The notes under the pieces are model-generated. The model was not told the origin of the DNA and searched no databases. It saw nothing but the letters and a program-made list of their open reading frames with translations. 64,000 nucleotides of DNA from Monarcha castaneiventris obscurior (Eukaryota > Chordata > Aves > Passeriformes > Monarchidae): NCBI GenBank assembly GCA_026261815.1, contig JAMPIT010000354.1, positions 124,001 through 188,000 of the forward strand. The letters are read 5' to 3'. Below, one piece after another: positions 1 through 13,435 of this stretch. How positions within the stretch are numbered: position 1 is the stretch's first letter; each line of letters opens with the position of its first letter. A program made the translations under genes and the position numbers.

Positions 1-1614
1 TCCCTTCACCACAGTTCCCAGCACCTGCCCTGGTCCTCCTGGGGCTTCACTGGCAATGAGGAGAACACAATGGCAGATATTCCCTCTATTTTTCCTGTTT
101 TGGTCTCCTGATGTCCTGTACTCCTTGATGACCATCCAGGAGGTTTGAGATGATATCTTTACAGAAGGTTGTGCTTACTTAAGCACTTGTTGTTCATTGG
201 AAGCTCATTGTCCATAAAGAGATGATGAATTAGCTCAGATGTCAACGTTGCCATCACAGGCACGAGGCAGATCCTCCTCCCGTGTCCCACTGTGCTGCAT
301 CACCCTGTGACAATGGTGCTCATTCACCAGCTTAGGCTGAGGAGGGAATCAACCCTCAGCTCATCACGGGGAATGCTCAGGAGCACTGCTGCTTCTCCAC
401 CCAGGCTCTGCTCTGCAGCTTCACCAGCACTCAGTGACCCTCTACCTGGACAGTTTGGGGTTTTCCTCAGCTCATCCCAGTGGGAACAGCAAGGAGCTGC
501 AGCTGTTGCCTGTGAGCAGCCTGACTTCATGGTGCTTTAGTGGAGATCCAGGCACGGCTCAGGCTCCCTCCCACCTCAGCCAGGGGTGCCGTGGAATGGG
601 GAAAGGTGTGGAGAGTCAGCAACAGGGTCAGAGCCAGAGATCTGGAGGAGCTGTGGGGCTGGGATCCCTCCGTTTGGGTGAGAGACAACAGAGCAGGTAC
701 AACAGAGCTTGTGCAGCCCTCTCACTCTGATAAGAGACTGGACAGGAATTTACAACTGCTGTGACATCAAGTTAAGCCAACTGGCGGTGTTTTAAATAAA
801 CCCCCCCACTGGATGCTGTCCTTCACACAGCCAGGACATTGTCACCAGGAGCTCTGGGACTGCAGGGGACACCAAGTTACAGAAGCCAAATGTTCACATC
901 CAGTTGAAGGAGAAACCATGTAGATTTATGGAAGGAAAAACCCTCACTGTTACTAAAGCCATCAACACTACCTTGGGCTGGGGAAGTCCCTAAGCTGCAA
1001 ATTCTTGCTGTCTGGGAAATTTTTCAGGAGAAGTCTCGTTACGTGCACATTCTGTTCCTGTGATTTTCCCAATGAATCTGCTTTTGCACAGTGTTGCTGC
1101 TGGGCAGGAGCCAAATTTCAAAATCTAAACAGAAAATTGGGGAAATTGTGAAACAGATCAAAAGAAAAATCAAATTACAAAGGTGGCGAAAATGAAAGCA
1201 GGGGACATGTCACGGATCAGAAACATGCAAGCCTCAGGAAGATGAAAGGCAGAAGGAACATGATGAGACTCCTCTGGAAAAGCCCATTGCTCCCTGACGG
1301 CATCCAAGTGCCTGATGGGGATTTCCTGGTGTAGCCTTGTCTGGAGATGCAACAGGTCAGGGTTGGGTCCACAGCCTCCCGTGGGGGTGGGAAGTAACCC
1401 CTGTTCCTGTTTGTGCCATGGGGAGCAGCTCAGCCAGGGCAGGGACACTGCTGAGGAGTCCCAGGGCCCTCAGGTGAGGTGGACAGAGATGAAAGGAGAA
1501 GCCTCAGGAGTCTCCAGAGGACCTGGAGTCCCAGACTCAGAGCCTCCACGTGTTCCCCAAGGTCTGCCTCTCACCACAAACAGAAGCTGAGTGAGGGGTG
1601 CCATGAACTGCACT

Positions 1615-1646
1615 GGGCACACACCCACCTGGGCACACACCCACCT
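1615..1646 (+). repeat. 16-bp direct duplication
   Basis: Two adjacent exact copies of GGGCACACACCCACCT occupy 1,615-1,630 and 1,631-1,646. No function is suggested. Confidence 0.85.
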
Positions 1647-1879
1647 GCACCACACTGCGGGGCGGTTTCCAACTTCAACCCAGTCAGGACCTGGTAGAAA
1701 TTGAAATCCTGGGTTTCCAATTTCCTTTGGCAGTGAAAGGTCCCTGCCCGTGCAGCAAGGCAGGACAGGGAGATGGAGGGAACAAATGTTCCTCAGGATA
1801 TTTTGAAGTGAGCCATGGGGGTGTCACTTGTCCTGACAAAAAGGTGTCTTGGGCCACCCAGGAAGGTTGTTGAGGCTGC

Positions 1880-1980
1880 AGCCTGACAGTGAGGCATGAA
1901 CAGGTCCCTGCCCACAGCATGGGGTTGGAACTTGATGATCTTCAAGGCCTCCTTCAACCCAAACCATTCTCTGATCCTTC
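1880..1980 (+). mobile_element. CR1 LINE 3' fragment
   Basis: The block reads GGTTGGAACTTGATGATC and ends in CAACCCAAACCATTCTCTGA, typical of the 3' end of the avian CR1 retroposon in sense orientation. It is short and diverged. Confidence 0.7.
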
Positions 1981-2047
1981 AATGAAGAGCCAAAATGAGG
2001 AGGCAGCAGAGACTGCAGAGCTGAATCTCTCAGTAGGGCCTGTTGTG

Positions 2048-2303
2048 ATCAGACAAGGGGTGATGGGTTTAAACCAAAAGAGGGTACATTCGGACTAGAT
2101 ATAAAGAACAAAATAAGGGTGGGGAGGCCCTGGCACAGGCTGCCCAGAGAAACTGTGGCTGCCCCATCCCTGGAAGTGTCCAAGGCCAGGTCAGACGAGG
2201 GTTGGAGCACCCTGGTTTTGTTGAAGATGACCCTGCCTGTTGCAGGAGGTTGAAAACAGATGGTCTTTAAAGGTTCCTCCCAACCTGAGCCACCCTGTGA
2301 TTG
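2048..2303 (+). mobile_element. CR1 LINE 3' fragment
   Basis: A longer CR1 tail in sense orientation. In order it shows the AAACCAAAAGAGGG and ACTAGATATAAAGAA segments, the GGCCCTGGCACAGGCTGCCC box, and a decayed end near CAACCTGAGCCACCCTGTG. It starts within 70 bp of the preceding CR1 piece, so two insertions or one rearranged copy are possible. Confidence 0.85.
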
Positions 2304-3759
2304 CTCAGGACAGGATTGAGGAGCAGGGTCAGGATAGTCCTTGCACCCTGGAGAAAACAGAAGGGAGAGGAGCTCACCCATCCTGGTCAGCCTTGCTGAA
2401 GTCCAAGGAAAAGGCCAACAACTCAGAGAGGCCTCCAAGGAGGTCTCTTGGCTGGATGGAGAGGGACTGTTGATCACAATTAATACTCAATCAGTCCAAC
2501 TGGAGCTGCTGGGCTGCAAGAAGGGAACCAATGACAAACTGAGCCAGTCTAAGAGCTCGGTGCTGCCTAAAGAGGAATTGCTGTCCCCCTCCTTTCTTCA
2601 TCCCCTCTGCTCCCAGCTGCAGTCCTGACCACTGTTTGACACCACATTCTGCATAATTTGTTCAGGGATCTGAACTGGTCCATGGAGAGCTCTGTGGGCC
2701 CCCAGCGGGTTCCAGGTGGGATGTTTGGGTGGATACCCAGCCTTTGGCAGAGAGGCAGAGGAGATGTGGGGAGCAGCCCCCTCCTTCTGCCCGTGCTGGG
2801 CTGGGAGCTGAGCTCCCACCAGTTCAGGAGCTTCCCCTGAGGACATCGTGTCCCAAAAGTGTCCTGGTGGCCAAACCCTGAGCCACAGCAGGGACTGGGC
2901 ATGAGAAGCCCCTCAGCCTGAGCCCTGCACTGCCAGCCAGGCCCTCAGCTGAGCTCACCCAAAGTGTGTCCAGCTCAGCCCCAGGGTCTCCAGGCAGGTC
3001 CTTTCCCCAGTGAACCCAGCTGGGCCTGCAGCTCCAGGTGTTGCCCTGGGACAAGCTGATTGTTTTGCAGGGAGGAACAAATTGTGATTTCTGAGGCACT
3101 GAACACACACCTCTTCAGCCAGATGCATTTTGGTAGATGAGACAGGTTTAGGAGAGCAAAACCCAAGGAGTGCAGCCAGGCAGGGCCTGTCTTGCCCCTT
3201 CTCCCTCCTCAACCAGTGGGGCCACACGCCAAGAGTGGGACCAAGTCCTGGATCATTTTTGAACCCACGTCACTTCACAAATGCTTTTGGGAGCTGTGTT
3301 TTGAGTCCTCTGGGTTTGCTGTCAACCACAATTTCCTGGCCATAACGTGTGGGCCAGTGGCTACATGTTCTGAGCTTCCTCTTCAATGAGCTGCACCCTC
3401 CAGACACTGCTCTGTGAAACGGCCATGGAGAGGACAAACAGCCACACTCAGGAGCAGGGAAGTGATTAAGAGGATACAAAGTGGATGTGGATGCCAGACT
3501 GGAGGGTTCTGAGAGCAGGAATGAACTACAAACAGCCTCAAATCGATCATCTGCTATTGCTTCAGCAAATAAATGGAAGTGGGGTAGAGCCTGGGAGACT
3601 CGGAGGTGAAACACAGTGCTGGGAGGAATAGGAAAGGACAGAACAGGAATAAATTGGGGCTGAGAGGGAAGGCAGGGAGTGCTGATGTAATGCACACCCA
3701 GGAAACAAAAGGTTAGGGGCTGAAGACGTTAATATTTGAGGTGCAGATTAGTAAGAAAC

Positions 3760-4230
3760 AGAGGAAAACATTATTCTGAACCTTCCACACAGATTTGGCA
3801 AAGTGGGCTCTGTTTGGGGATTTCCTTTCCTTCCTTCTGCAGACAGAGAAACATCACAGCCTGAATTTGCCACTCCGACTGTCCGACGGGGAAATCTCCC
3901 CCTTGCAGGGATGCGTCGAATTTGAAGTCTGAATTTGCAGCCCAAGGGTGTTAAATTGGCCTGAATTGACAGCAAACGTGAGTCCTGCTCTGACTCCGGG
4001 TGAAGCTGCCCCGCGCCCATCCCTGGCTCCGCTGCCGCTGCGCTGCCAGCAGATGGTACTGTGCCCCCGAGGATCGCGGCTGCTCCCGGAGAAATCGTTC
4101 CAGACGCTCGGGAAAGGTGTTTGCTGCTCTCCCCGGGTCACCCCAGCACCCTGCTCTGCCCAAGGCACCCTGAGCCCCCGGGGTGAGGAGGGTCTGCTCT
4201 GCGGAGTGAGGGACCCCCTCACTCCGCAGT
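3760..4230. promoter_or_regulatory. Candidate distal regulatory block, CpG-rich
   Basis: This repeat-free stretch about 12 kb upstream of WNT3 has far more CpG than its flanks (GTCCGACGGGG, GGATGCGTCGAATTTG, GAGGATCGCGGCTG). It contains no plausible reading frame and ends in a perfect 14-bp hairpin. An enhancer or an unannotated non-coding promoter is inferred from composition alone. Confidence 0.3.
4199..4229. repeat. Perfect short inverted repeat
   Basis: The arm CTGCGGAGTGAGGG at 4,199-4,212 is followed by the 3-nt loop ACC and its exact reverse complement at 4,216-4,229. It is too short for a pre-microRNA hairpin. It could be a cruciform-prone site or chance. Confidence 0.9.
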
Positions 4231-4554
4231 GACACTGAGCGCACACCTGACAGGTGACCTGGATTCTGCTTCCCCCCCCTCACCTGGAGCACTTCCATCC
4301 CACAGAGCTGGGGAAGGTGGGATGCAATGGGATTGTCCTTCAGGTGTGGTTCTCCCAGACTGACTGCCCTCCTGCATCCACAGAGCCGGGGCACCCCAGT
4401 GATGGGCACTGCCGGGAGCCCAGGGCCTTGGGGAAGGTGTTTTTGGGGGCAGATCCTGTACCTGTGCTTTGCTGGACAGCCCAGGTTTGTCTGTGGGGGG
4501 ACCAGGGGAGAATCAGTGACTCAGGGCTTCAACCCACACCACAAACGGACACAG

Positions 4555-4705
4555 AACTGGCTGCCCAGAGCAGCTGTGGCTGCCCCAGCCCTGGCAGTGT
4601 CTGAGGCCAGGTTGGACGGGGCTTGGAGCAACCTGGGACAGTGGGAGGTGTCCCTGCCATGGCAGGGGTGGAATGGGATGGTCTGTAGGGTCTGTGACTC
4701 TGTGG
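4555..4705 (+). mobile_element. CR1 LINE 3' fragment
   Basis: Sense CR1 tail with the CTGCCCAGAGCAGCTGTGGC box, then GGAGGTGTCCCTGCCATGGC, ending near TCTGTGACTCTGTGG. Confidence 0.85.
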
Positions 4706-7339
4706 TGCTCTCCGAGCTCTCCTGGCAAGGCCCCCCTCCAGCCGAGCTTATTCCCTGGGCCGGGGAGCCTGGATGGGAGGCAGCTGCTCTGCAGCTCAGC
4801 AGGAGGGACTGCAGCACCCTCACCGCATTTTAGGAGAGTCTTCCTGTCAAATAAAGATGGTCTTTGAGAAGCTCAGGTGATCCAGAGTCAGCCACCAGTT
4901 GCAAAAGTGTGAACAGGACACAAGATGCTGCCCATGGCAGTTCTGAATCACAAACACACTCTTGTGATCACAGAGACACTGATCCTGCTCCAACACACAG
5001 AAACTCTCACCCCTGAACACACTTTCCATTAAAAATGTGGTGATAAAACAAATGGAGCAGTAGATAAAGGTGGCACTGATGTAAATAGAGATTGAGCCCC
5101 AATAAAGGTTATTTTTACAGCTGTGATTCACCACTCAGCCCCACAAACAGGACACCAGGGTAGCTGAGGGGGCACCCCGGGGTGGGGACATGTGGCTGTG
5201 ATGACACAGGGACAGAGAAATTTAAGCCAGAGCAGTGACTGAGGAGAACCTGAGGAGCTCTCACCTCTCTCCGCAATGGGAACACTGGGATGGGCACAGA
5301 GAGGATCACACTGACTGGGGCAGCTCCAGTTGGCTTTTTTGCCTTGTTATGGAACAGAAGTGGATTTACAGGGATCACAAGTGAAGCTCTGGTATCTTTT
5401 TAGCTCCACGAAGTTCCAATTCCCCCTGCAATGAGTCCTTCAAGGGTGGCACACTTGTCAAGCTACATGATGGGAAGGATGATGCTCAGACACTCTGAGG
5501 GGTGCAAGTTCCTTTTACTTTTGTTTGAAGACAGCAGGCAAAGCCCTGCAGAAGTGCCAAGCACAGAGCTTGGAAATGATCAGCTGCTCTGCAAAGCAGG
5601 ACCATGGCAGGAGCTGAGGAATGAAGGCTCTTTGGATGGGAGGAAGGTGGGATGCAGGGCTGTGGGCCCAGGGAGCACAGTGGGAACGGGAGATCCAGAT
5701 GCCCAGAACACGGAAATCTGTCAAAGGCAGCAAAAACCTGTGTGCAAACACTTGTCCAGCTGAGTGTCAATTGATGCAGCTGCTCTTCATTTAGAGATAT
5801 TAACCTGCCTTCATTAAAGGTCAGTTCTTCCTGGGGAGAGAGGTTCTCTGCTGGGAATGGGGTGGCTGATGGGCATCATCCAGCTCCCGCTGAGCTGGCA
5901 GGGTCCATGCCAGCATTTCTGCTGGGATCCCAGGGCTGTGCCCACGTTCAGGACAGCTTTGCAGAGGGTGTAGCTCTGCTTGCCCCATGCACAGTGTGGG
6001 GCACTGTGCCTTACCCGCTGTGTGGAGCCCGGGAGGAGGAGGGAGCAGGATTCTGGCTTTGCAGGAAGAGGATTCCAGTGAAGGTGTTCAGGACTATTTC
6101 CGTGTTTTGTGTTGTTATCACACACAAAAGCTGGACTAAATCAACACTTATAAAGCAATACAGCATCTTCTTCTCACAGAAGTGCTGGTGGGAAGGAGCC
6201 TTTGGAGGGCTCTAATCCATCAAAGCAAGACTAAGGCTGGAAGGTTCCCATGGTTTGGTCTGCCCGAGTCCCCAGAACCTACAAGGATGGAGATCCCACA
6301 GACCCTCTGGGTAACAAGATCCCTTCAAACACAGCTCTGGGTTTTAAAAGAAACTCAAGAAGCTGATGGGAGCAAACTGAGATCTGCACTCGACCCCTCC
6401 ATCCCCGCTCAGCGCCTGGCTCTGCCCCCAGCAGCAGGAAGTGAGAGCCAGAGCATGTCCCTGGCCTGGCCTCCCCCTCTGTCCCTCTGCCACATTCAGG
6501 TCACAGCATCCAACACCCGAGCTCAGCACAAGGGAGGGAAAGGGGCTCTGGAGCTGAGGGCAGGGACGGGGGGCAGGTCCCAGCTCACCACCACACGTCC
6601 CAGCTGAGCTCTCTCACAGCTCGCCACAACCCTCCCAGCACCAAAGGTCCAGCAAGGCCTGAATACCCCCAACAATCCATGGAAAAGGAGAACTGGGCTC
6701 TGCTGACCCAGCTGAGCCCAGCTGGCCAGGGCTGGGGCTGTCCTACCCCTGCAGGAGACTCATTTCCCTCGCTGGCTCCTCGTCCTTCCCTCTGCCTGGT
6801 TGTCCCTCGTGTGTGACACCCCCTGGGCCTGAGCAGGGCTTCCTGCAGCACATCCACCACCAGTGCAAGCCCCCAGCTCCAACCCCGAGGTGAGGGGGAG
6901 CCAGGAGCACAATCTGAGCTCTAAGACACAACTTTGGGGCTTGAGTTATGCAACTGTCACTGGAGAAATCCGGGGAGGCAGCACAGAGCTGGATTTATCC
7001 CTTTCACTTCAATTCCTGGCATCTGGTCAGCCAGATCCCTCTGGAAAACCCAAGAGCTGTGATAAGCAAGAAAACTTTGTCCAGCTTCCCTGGAAGAGGC
7101 TTTCAGCTCCTTCCTCATGGTGGCTGGGAGCTGGGGTTGGTGTGAGGACAGACAGGGTGAGCTGTTTGTCACTCCGAACACAGAAACCTTCCCCAAGCGC
7201 AGAGGAGCCAGGGGAGGAGGGTTGTGCTGGGGGGAATAATGGGCTGGAAGAGGCAGCGATCTGCCCTGTGGGGATGGGTCCCCAGGGCAAAGGATGCACA
7301 ACTTGTCCTAGATTTTTTTTCCCCTTTTTTTTTTTCTTT

Positions 7340-7540
7340 CTGAGATGCGAATGTATAATTGCAGGAGGGGACAAGAGCGAAAATGAGCTGAAGACTCGTA
7401 ACTGCAGAGGCCGGTCCCTGTGAGCAAAGGGCCACATGTCCCCTTTTATCGCCAGCCATAATTCCCTCCTTGGCTCAAAGGCGGCTGTGAAAAGAGCAGG
7501 ACTGGTTCAAACTTCCTTGGGGTCTCCGTGGCAACCAGCC
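7340..7540. promoter_or_regulatory. Candidate regulatory block
   Basis: This repeat-free, information-rich stretch has several CpGs and developmental-type motifs, such as CCTTTTATCGCCAGCCATAA at 7,441 onward (CDX/HOX-like TTTAT core) and a GGCTCAAAGGCGG segment. It sits just after the poly-T run at about 7,313-7,335. The call rests only on motif texture. Conservation was not tested. Confidence 0.25.
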
Positions 7541-8242
7541 CTGCAGGAGCCTTTTCTTCCTTTCCCCTCTTTCCTCTTTTGTTGTTGTTGTTGTTGTGTC
7601 ATTAAAACTTCCCGGATTGAATCCCCACCAGGCTGCTCCACAGGCCCCTCTCCAGACCTCCTGCCTGCCTCCAGCCAGCTGCCCTTGCCTTTTCTCATTC
7701 CCTGCACCAGCAAAGTTCAGCCCCAGCTCAGTAAAGCCCAGCCCAGCTTCCCATCAGGATATTTTTCCTGTCTCACTTTGTCCCCATCCGGTATTTTAGC
7801 TTCTTCCAGTTCAGCCCAGCATCCTCAGAGTGCTCAGACAAAACTGGGGATTCTCCGGTGCCTTTGGACTGGGCTGTCTCAGGAGGGGCGTGGGACAGTC
7901 CTGCCCTGGCACCCCCATTCTGCAGCCCCAGGGCTGAGCAGAGCCCCTGGTGCACCAAGTGCCTTGGACAGCCGGTCCTGGGCAAGCACAGCAATGCCAG
8001 ATCCAGCACCTCACACCCTCTGGGAGAGCAGGGCACAGCCCAGGATTCAGGATCTGTGATCTGTGTCACCTATCCCTCCCTGGAAGCACCGGAGCCAGGG
8101 AAAAGAAGAAAACACCGTGGATTAGAGCTGCTTCTGGGCTGTGCTGCCTGTGCGGGGCTGTGACACCACCCCAGGGCCATGGTCAGGGCTGGGCTGGGAG
8201 CAGATCCGGGCTCTGGGGAGGGAGGCTCCATCTCTGCTCCCT

Positions 8243-8500
8243 GAGACAGGGACAGCACCCAGGGAGCGGCTGGAGATGGACCAGGGGAGGGTTAAGTTGG
8301 ATCTCAGGGAAAGGTTCTTCTCCCAGAGGGTGCTGGGCACTGCCCAGGCTCCCCAGGGAATGGTCCCGGCCCCGAGGCTGCCAGAGCTCCAGGAGTGTTT
8401 GGACAGCACTGCCAGGGATGCCCAGGGTGGGGGTGTTGGTGTCTGGGCAGGACTGGGTGATCCTTGTGGATCCTGTCCAGCTCCGGACATTCTTTGAGTC
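8243..8500 (+). mobile_element. CR1 LINE 3' fragment, second subfamily
   Basis: Sense orientation. It carries CAGGGAAAGGTTCTTCTCCC, the CCAGAGCTCCAGGAGTGTTT segment and a terminal GTCCAGCTCCGGACATTC. The wording differs from the CTGCCCAGAGCAGCTGTGGC type elsewhere in the window, so at least two CR1 subfamilies are present. Confidence 0.85.
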
Positions 8501-11500
8501 TCATCCCTTGATTCCAGAGGGAAACATTTCCTACGGGCACAGTGGCCAGGGCAGGGCCAGGGGCCCAGCAAGGAGAAGGTCTCCAGCCCTCGCAGTGCTC
8601 CAGGGCACTCGCACCCAGCCACAGCCCAGGGAAAGCACAGTCCTGATGGAAATCCGTGAAGCTCCCTTTCCTCCAGCAGCACAGGCACTCACCCACATCA
8701 GAGGGCCCCACGATTTCCAGCTACAACATCGTGGAAAATCACAGCCTGCAGCAAAAAATAGCTGGTCTCATTCTTTTACCAATCTCCAGGATACTGCTGG
8801 GGCTGGAGTCCTGGGGAAGGAGAGAAGGAAGGGGAGGAATGACTCTGCTCCGTCTGCTCTCCATCCCTCCCCCATCCCTGGGATGCATTCCTGCAGATGT
8901 CAAGGTAGACAGAGCTGCCTCAAACAAGCCCAGTACCTGGGGCGTAGTTTCTTCATGTGCTCAGCTCGTCCAATTAGCCAGATTTACTGCAGCCCTGAGA
9001 GGCAGCTCAGCCTCTCCCGTGGATCCAGGCCTCCCCAAACATGAGGTGAAAACTTCCCTTCACTTCCAGCTCCAGAGGGACAGCACGACCTGGCCTTACA
9101 GTGCTTTGTGTGATGGAGCTGCTCCCAGGAGATCCCTGAGGCTGCTCCTCCACCAGCCAGACCTTCCACACCTCTGGCACAGCCTCACCCACCCTCACTC
9201 AGCCCTGCTCCCTCCCATTCAGCCACAGACCCCTCACACACACCCTGACAGCTGGGGCTCTGCCCATCCCACTCACGCCTCCCCTGTATCCCCAGCTTCT
9301 GCTTGAAATTGATGAAAAAATCACATCTTTGCAAGAAAACCTTCTGAGACCTTTGCCACAGGCCTTAGACCACCCTAAGTGGATCAGGTGAAGATGGAAC
9401 AGGGCCCTAAATGGCATCTGGAAATAATTTTCCCACTAAGAGCTCCCAGCTGATGGGAAAAGTGTCCTACTGGACCAGACTTGGATTTTCCTTTCCTTCA
9501 GCAGAGAGTGGGGATGACTTGGAGCAGGGATGACATGGACAGAAGAGCAGAAAGTGAACAGAGAACACTTTAAAGCTGCGTTCCAAGCTCTGTAAGCCCA
9601 GAGCAGTGACCCCACATGATGCCAACACTATTTCAGGCAAATCTGTGCCAGTCCAACATAATAAACTCCTTGTATTTACTGAAGTTTGGGATGGGTTTCA
9701 TTGCTCACTCTCTGTGCTCCACGTTGCCATAGCCACTAAAACCCATGTGTTAGGCCTTCATTAGGGGATTTTTTTTCTGAACCTCTCCTTGGCAAAATAG
9801 AGGAAAGATCTGAAAATCAAATGGAGTTTGAAGTGTGAGGTGCAGAAGGAATTGAAGGAGATGACAGTGAAAGAAAGATGTTTTTATTGGCAGCCTGTAA
9901 CTGCTCCAGTTTGTGGGCACCCAGGCACTGAGGGGAAGTGTCCTTGGAGGATTTCTGGCAGTGCTGGAAGAGCCAGCACTTCCATCTCACTCATTTCCTG
10001 CGATCCCCCGGCCTCAGAGCAGGATATTTGTGACTAGAAAGGAAAAGAACAACTGAGCCTCGGGCAGCACCATTTATCCTCCTTCTGCCCTTCCAATACG
10101 AAATCTGGGATTCCAGTTCTGCTCCTCTGTTCATCCGTTCAATATTTATCAAGCCTGTGATTCATGGCTGTCCCCTGATGTTCCAGCTCAGGGAGGGGGA
10201 GCTAATGGGACACACACAGGAAATGTGATTTCCCCAGGTTTACAAGAAAGAAATCCAGGGACAGATAAGGAACCTGGGCCAGCAAAATCACGTGAGGCAT
10301 TCTTGGGAAAAGTTGAGAACACAGCACAAGTTTCTTGATTTGGATCTGAGAACAGGTACTACACTGCTGATGTTCTAAAACACAACCTTTCGGTTTTAAT
10401 AAAAATATATCTTTTGTTTTTAAAGAAAACCAAATTTTAAACAAAAACTTTTTTTTCCTTTTTAAAGGAGAAAAACCACGCAAACAAACCAGAAATCCCA
10501 GTGCCTTGGCCACAAGACTGGGATATTGCAGGAAATTGGCTGAAAAGAATTTCTACCATCACTGGAAAACAAAAAATATCCCAAGTGGAGGAATTCTATG
10601 CCATCAGCTTAGAACAGTTTGTAAATAAATGGAGTGAGGTAAAGGCTGTTTTCAGAAAAAAGAGCCATAAAGTTATTGCTAAAACACTAAAAGCAGTGGC
10701 AAAGGGTTTTGCTAAACTCAGAGGTTTTTATTGCCATCACCCCAACAGCCACTAGGCCTTCCTTTAAAGCCTGAATTCCCTCTGCTTTCCACCCACGTCT
10801 TTGGCAAGAGGAAACTTCGGAAAGAAACCATAAAGTACAAGCAGCCTGGTGCTCAGCTGAGCAGGGGAAGGTCCCTTTTTCTGCAGCTGTGGGTGCCTTC
10901 CCCTGTGGGCAGCTCTCCCGTGGGCACCTGAGAGCTCCACACATCATCTGCAAACCAGGGAGAGGTGAAGGCAGCCTCGGCCCCACCCTGCTCTGGGTGT
11001 GCTGGGAGGTGGCACTGAAGCTGTGCTGGGATGAACTGGGGTATGAGGAACGTGGGGTGTGGGATGGCAGCAGGGCCCCTCCAGCCACTGGTGTGGAGCA
11101 CAGGGAGAAGATACGTGGGAACACACAACAGAGTTCCTGTCCAGAGGGATGAACACCCCCCCAGAGCCCTCCTGAGGCCGCCCTGCCCTGGCATTGTCAC
11201 AGGAGGGCTCTGTCCAGGTAAGACCTGGGGGAACCCAGGTGGCACCAACTCACAGCATCCTCAGCAGAGGAGCAGAGACAGGAACAGCAGGGGAGCAGAG
11301 CCTGCAAGAGCCAGAGGGAACACAAGGATCCAGGAGAGAGGTTTGGCCAAGAAAAATGAGGAACAGGGAAGTTGAGAGGGAATGTTAATGTTACCTGTCC
11401 CAGGTTAGCAAACAGAGCCCCCAGAAACACTCAGGATTTCAGTAGCTTAAGATGGAAGGAGTCAGACAGTTTATCAGACTTTGAGGAAGGATTTCCTCAG

Positions 11501-12419
11501 CTCTTTACAGATTTTCTGTAATTATTTGCTTTAGGACTGATGACTAGAGCCATCAGAGAACTAATATCCTATTTTACCTCCACTTTAGACTCTAAGACCA
11601 AAATTTAGGTCTTCAAACCAACAAACCCAGCTTGTTTTAGGACCTGAAACCCTTTTAAAGACCATTGTCCAGGAGATCCACCTCCAGTTCCTGCTCCTGG
11701 CCATGCCCAGAAGTGAAATTCCACCTTTAGCACCCACTGATGCCACCCTTCACCTGTGACCTGGGGTGGACCTGCCGGTGAAGCCCTCTGGCCCCTCTCT
11801 GCTTAGTGCTGCACCACAGGCCTCGTGCATCCCCTGCCATCCCCAAAACTCTGAGCCAGGGGTCTAAACCCCCTCAGAGAGCTCATCCCAGTCACCCATC
11901 TCCTGCCCTTGGCTGTGAGGTGTGGCTTGTCCTCTTCACATCACCCTGACCGTGGGGTGACTCCGCCAGGAGGGGTCTGAGCTCCCAGAGTCTCACACTC
12001 CTCAGGGGTTCCACACAGTGAAATCCATGTTGAGAACAAATCCAGGAGCCTCCACCGTCCCATCACCTTCCCCAGGCACTTGGTTTCTTCCTGCTCGTAG
12101 ACTCAGATGGAGAAAGGAAGAAAAGCTAAAAGGCAAAGTGGCAAAGTTAGAGCCCAAGGGCAAGGAGAGGCACATTTCCAATGGGATCACAAGGCTCCTT
12201 TGCTGGAGTGCTGTTGGAATAAACCAAAGGATCCCTTTGGATGCCTCAGCACCTCCAGCGGCCGAGTCTGCAGTGCCACAATGTCCCACAGCACATGAGG
12301 ACCTCTGTGCCGACATTGTAAAGGCAGCAGGGCTTTTCTTGAGCAGCCAAACCTCTGACTTCCTCAATTCCTTTCATTTCTGGGCATACTGAAACTGGGC
12401 TATGAGAGTCAATATTGCC

Positions 12420-12700
12420 AAACTCGACAGAGTGATGTGATTGAAAAGACCCTCAGTTAATAAAACTGTCACTCAGCAGCACAAGGAGGTATCTATGAGT
12501 GAAATTTTGAAATTGTACTCTTTTGGGTAACTGTCATTTGCTCTTAGAAATTACATTTAAAATTAATGTTTGCTGTAGAACTTATAAATATTTGTTCAGG
12601 TTAGCATGAAATATGCCCGGGATAATTTTAGCATGTACGCATCAGATTTTAATTTCACAGCAGAGAAGACTCAAAGTGAGTCTGTTCCCCTCACAGACAA
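12420..12700. promoter_or_regulatory. Candidate AT-rich conserved-type block
   Basis: An AT-rich unique stretch in otherwise GC-rich, repeat-laden DNA, 3.3 kb upstream of WNT3. It contains homeodomain-type cores (AAAATTAATG, TAATTT) and an octamer-like ATGAAATATG. There is no coding signal. The regulatory role is a guess. Confidence 0.2.
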
Positions 12701-13435
12701 TGGAGTCTTCATCCCTGGGAGACAGGTCCTCCTCCCTGGGGAGCTGTGCCCGCCATCCCAAGGCTTTGGGGATCAAGGCTGCTACAACCAAAGACACAGC
12801 TGAGAGCTGCCATTGTTTTTCTGCTAATTTTTCTGCTCATTTCTCTGGGAGAAACTCAGAGCAAGGAGTCTCTTGTAGTTAGGTTAGGGACAGGAAGGAC
12901 CTTCTGCCCCCAGGATCTCCAACGAAAAGCAACCCCAGACACGCTCCAAACACAGCCTCCACACAAATGATGCTGGGACAAACAGATGTTCAGAGCAGAG
13001 AGCAGTGGAATGGAGAAGTTAAAGGAATGGGGGGATGAGCAACTCCAGAAACTTCCTCAGACACCTGTCGGAGCCATGGAGAGCATTCCCAGGAATTCAG
13101 TGTGCGTGGGATCAGCCCTTCAGAGTGCATCTTTGAGAACCTGCCAGTGGCCATGTCCATTTGGTGCTGGGTGGGCACAGAGGTGGGGTGGGAGCTTTTT
13201 ATCTCTGCCCTTGTTGTGATACAGCCCTTCCTGAGGCACGCTGAGATCCCTGCCTGACCACAACAGCAAATAAATCCTCTGAGTTTGGGTCTAGGGTCCC
13301 TTTCCCTCCTGGTTCCTGCAGAGGAAGCACTTTGTAGCTCGCTATTGGCTTGGTTTATAAATCCCAGCCCCAAGAAGTGGATAAAGAGCATTTTTTGTTC
13401 CCCGGTGTCTGATGGACAGGGACGTCTCAGCCACC

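Noticed and set aside
4199..4229. Hairpin as a microRNA
   Set aside because: The 14-bp stem is far shorter than a pre-miRNA stem of about 22 bp or more, with a three-base loop.
7950..9044. A 364-codon open frame on the + strand upstream of WNT3
   Set aside because: It overlaps a CR1 fragment (8,243-8,500), has no recognisable domain and is matched by long frames on the opposite strand. GC-rich chance frame.
10501..10755. A lysine-rich 84-codon frame
   Set aside because: No recognised family; it lies in AT-rich DNA with no splice or promoter context. I cannot support it as a gene.
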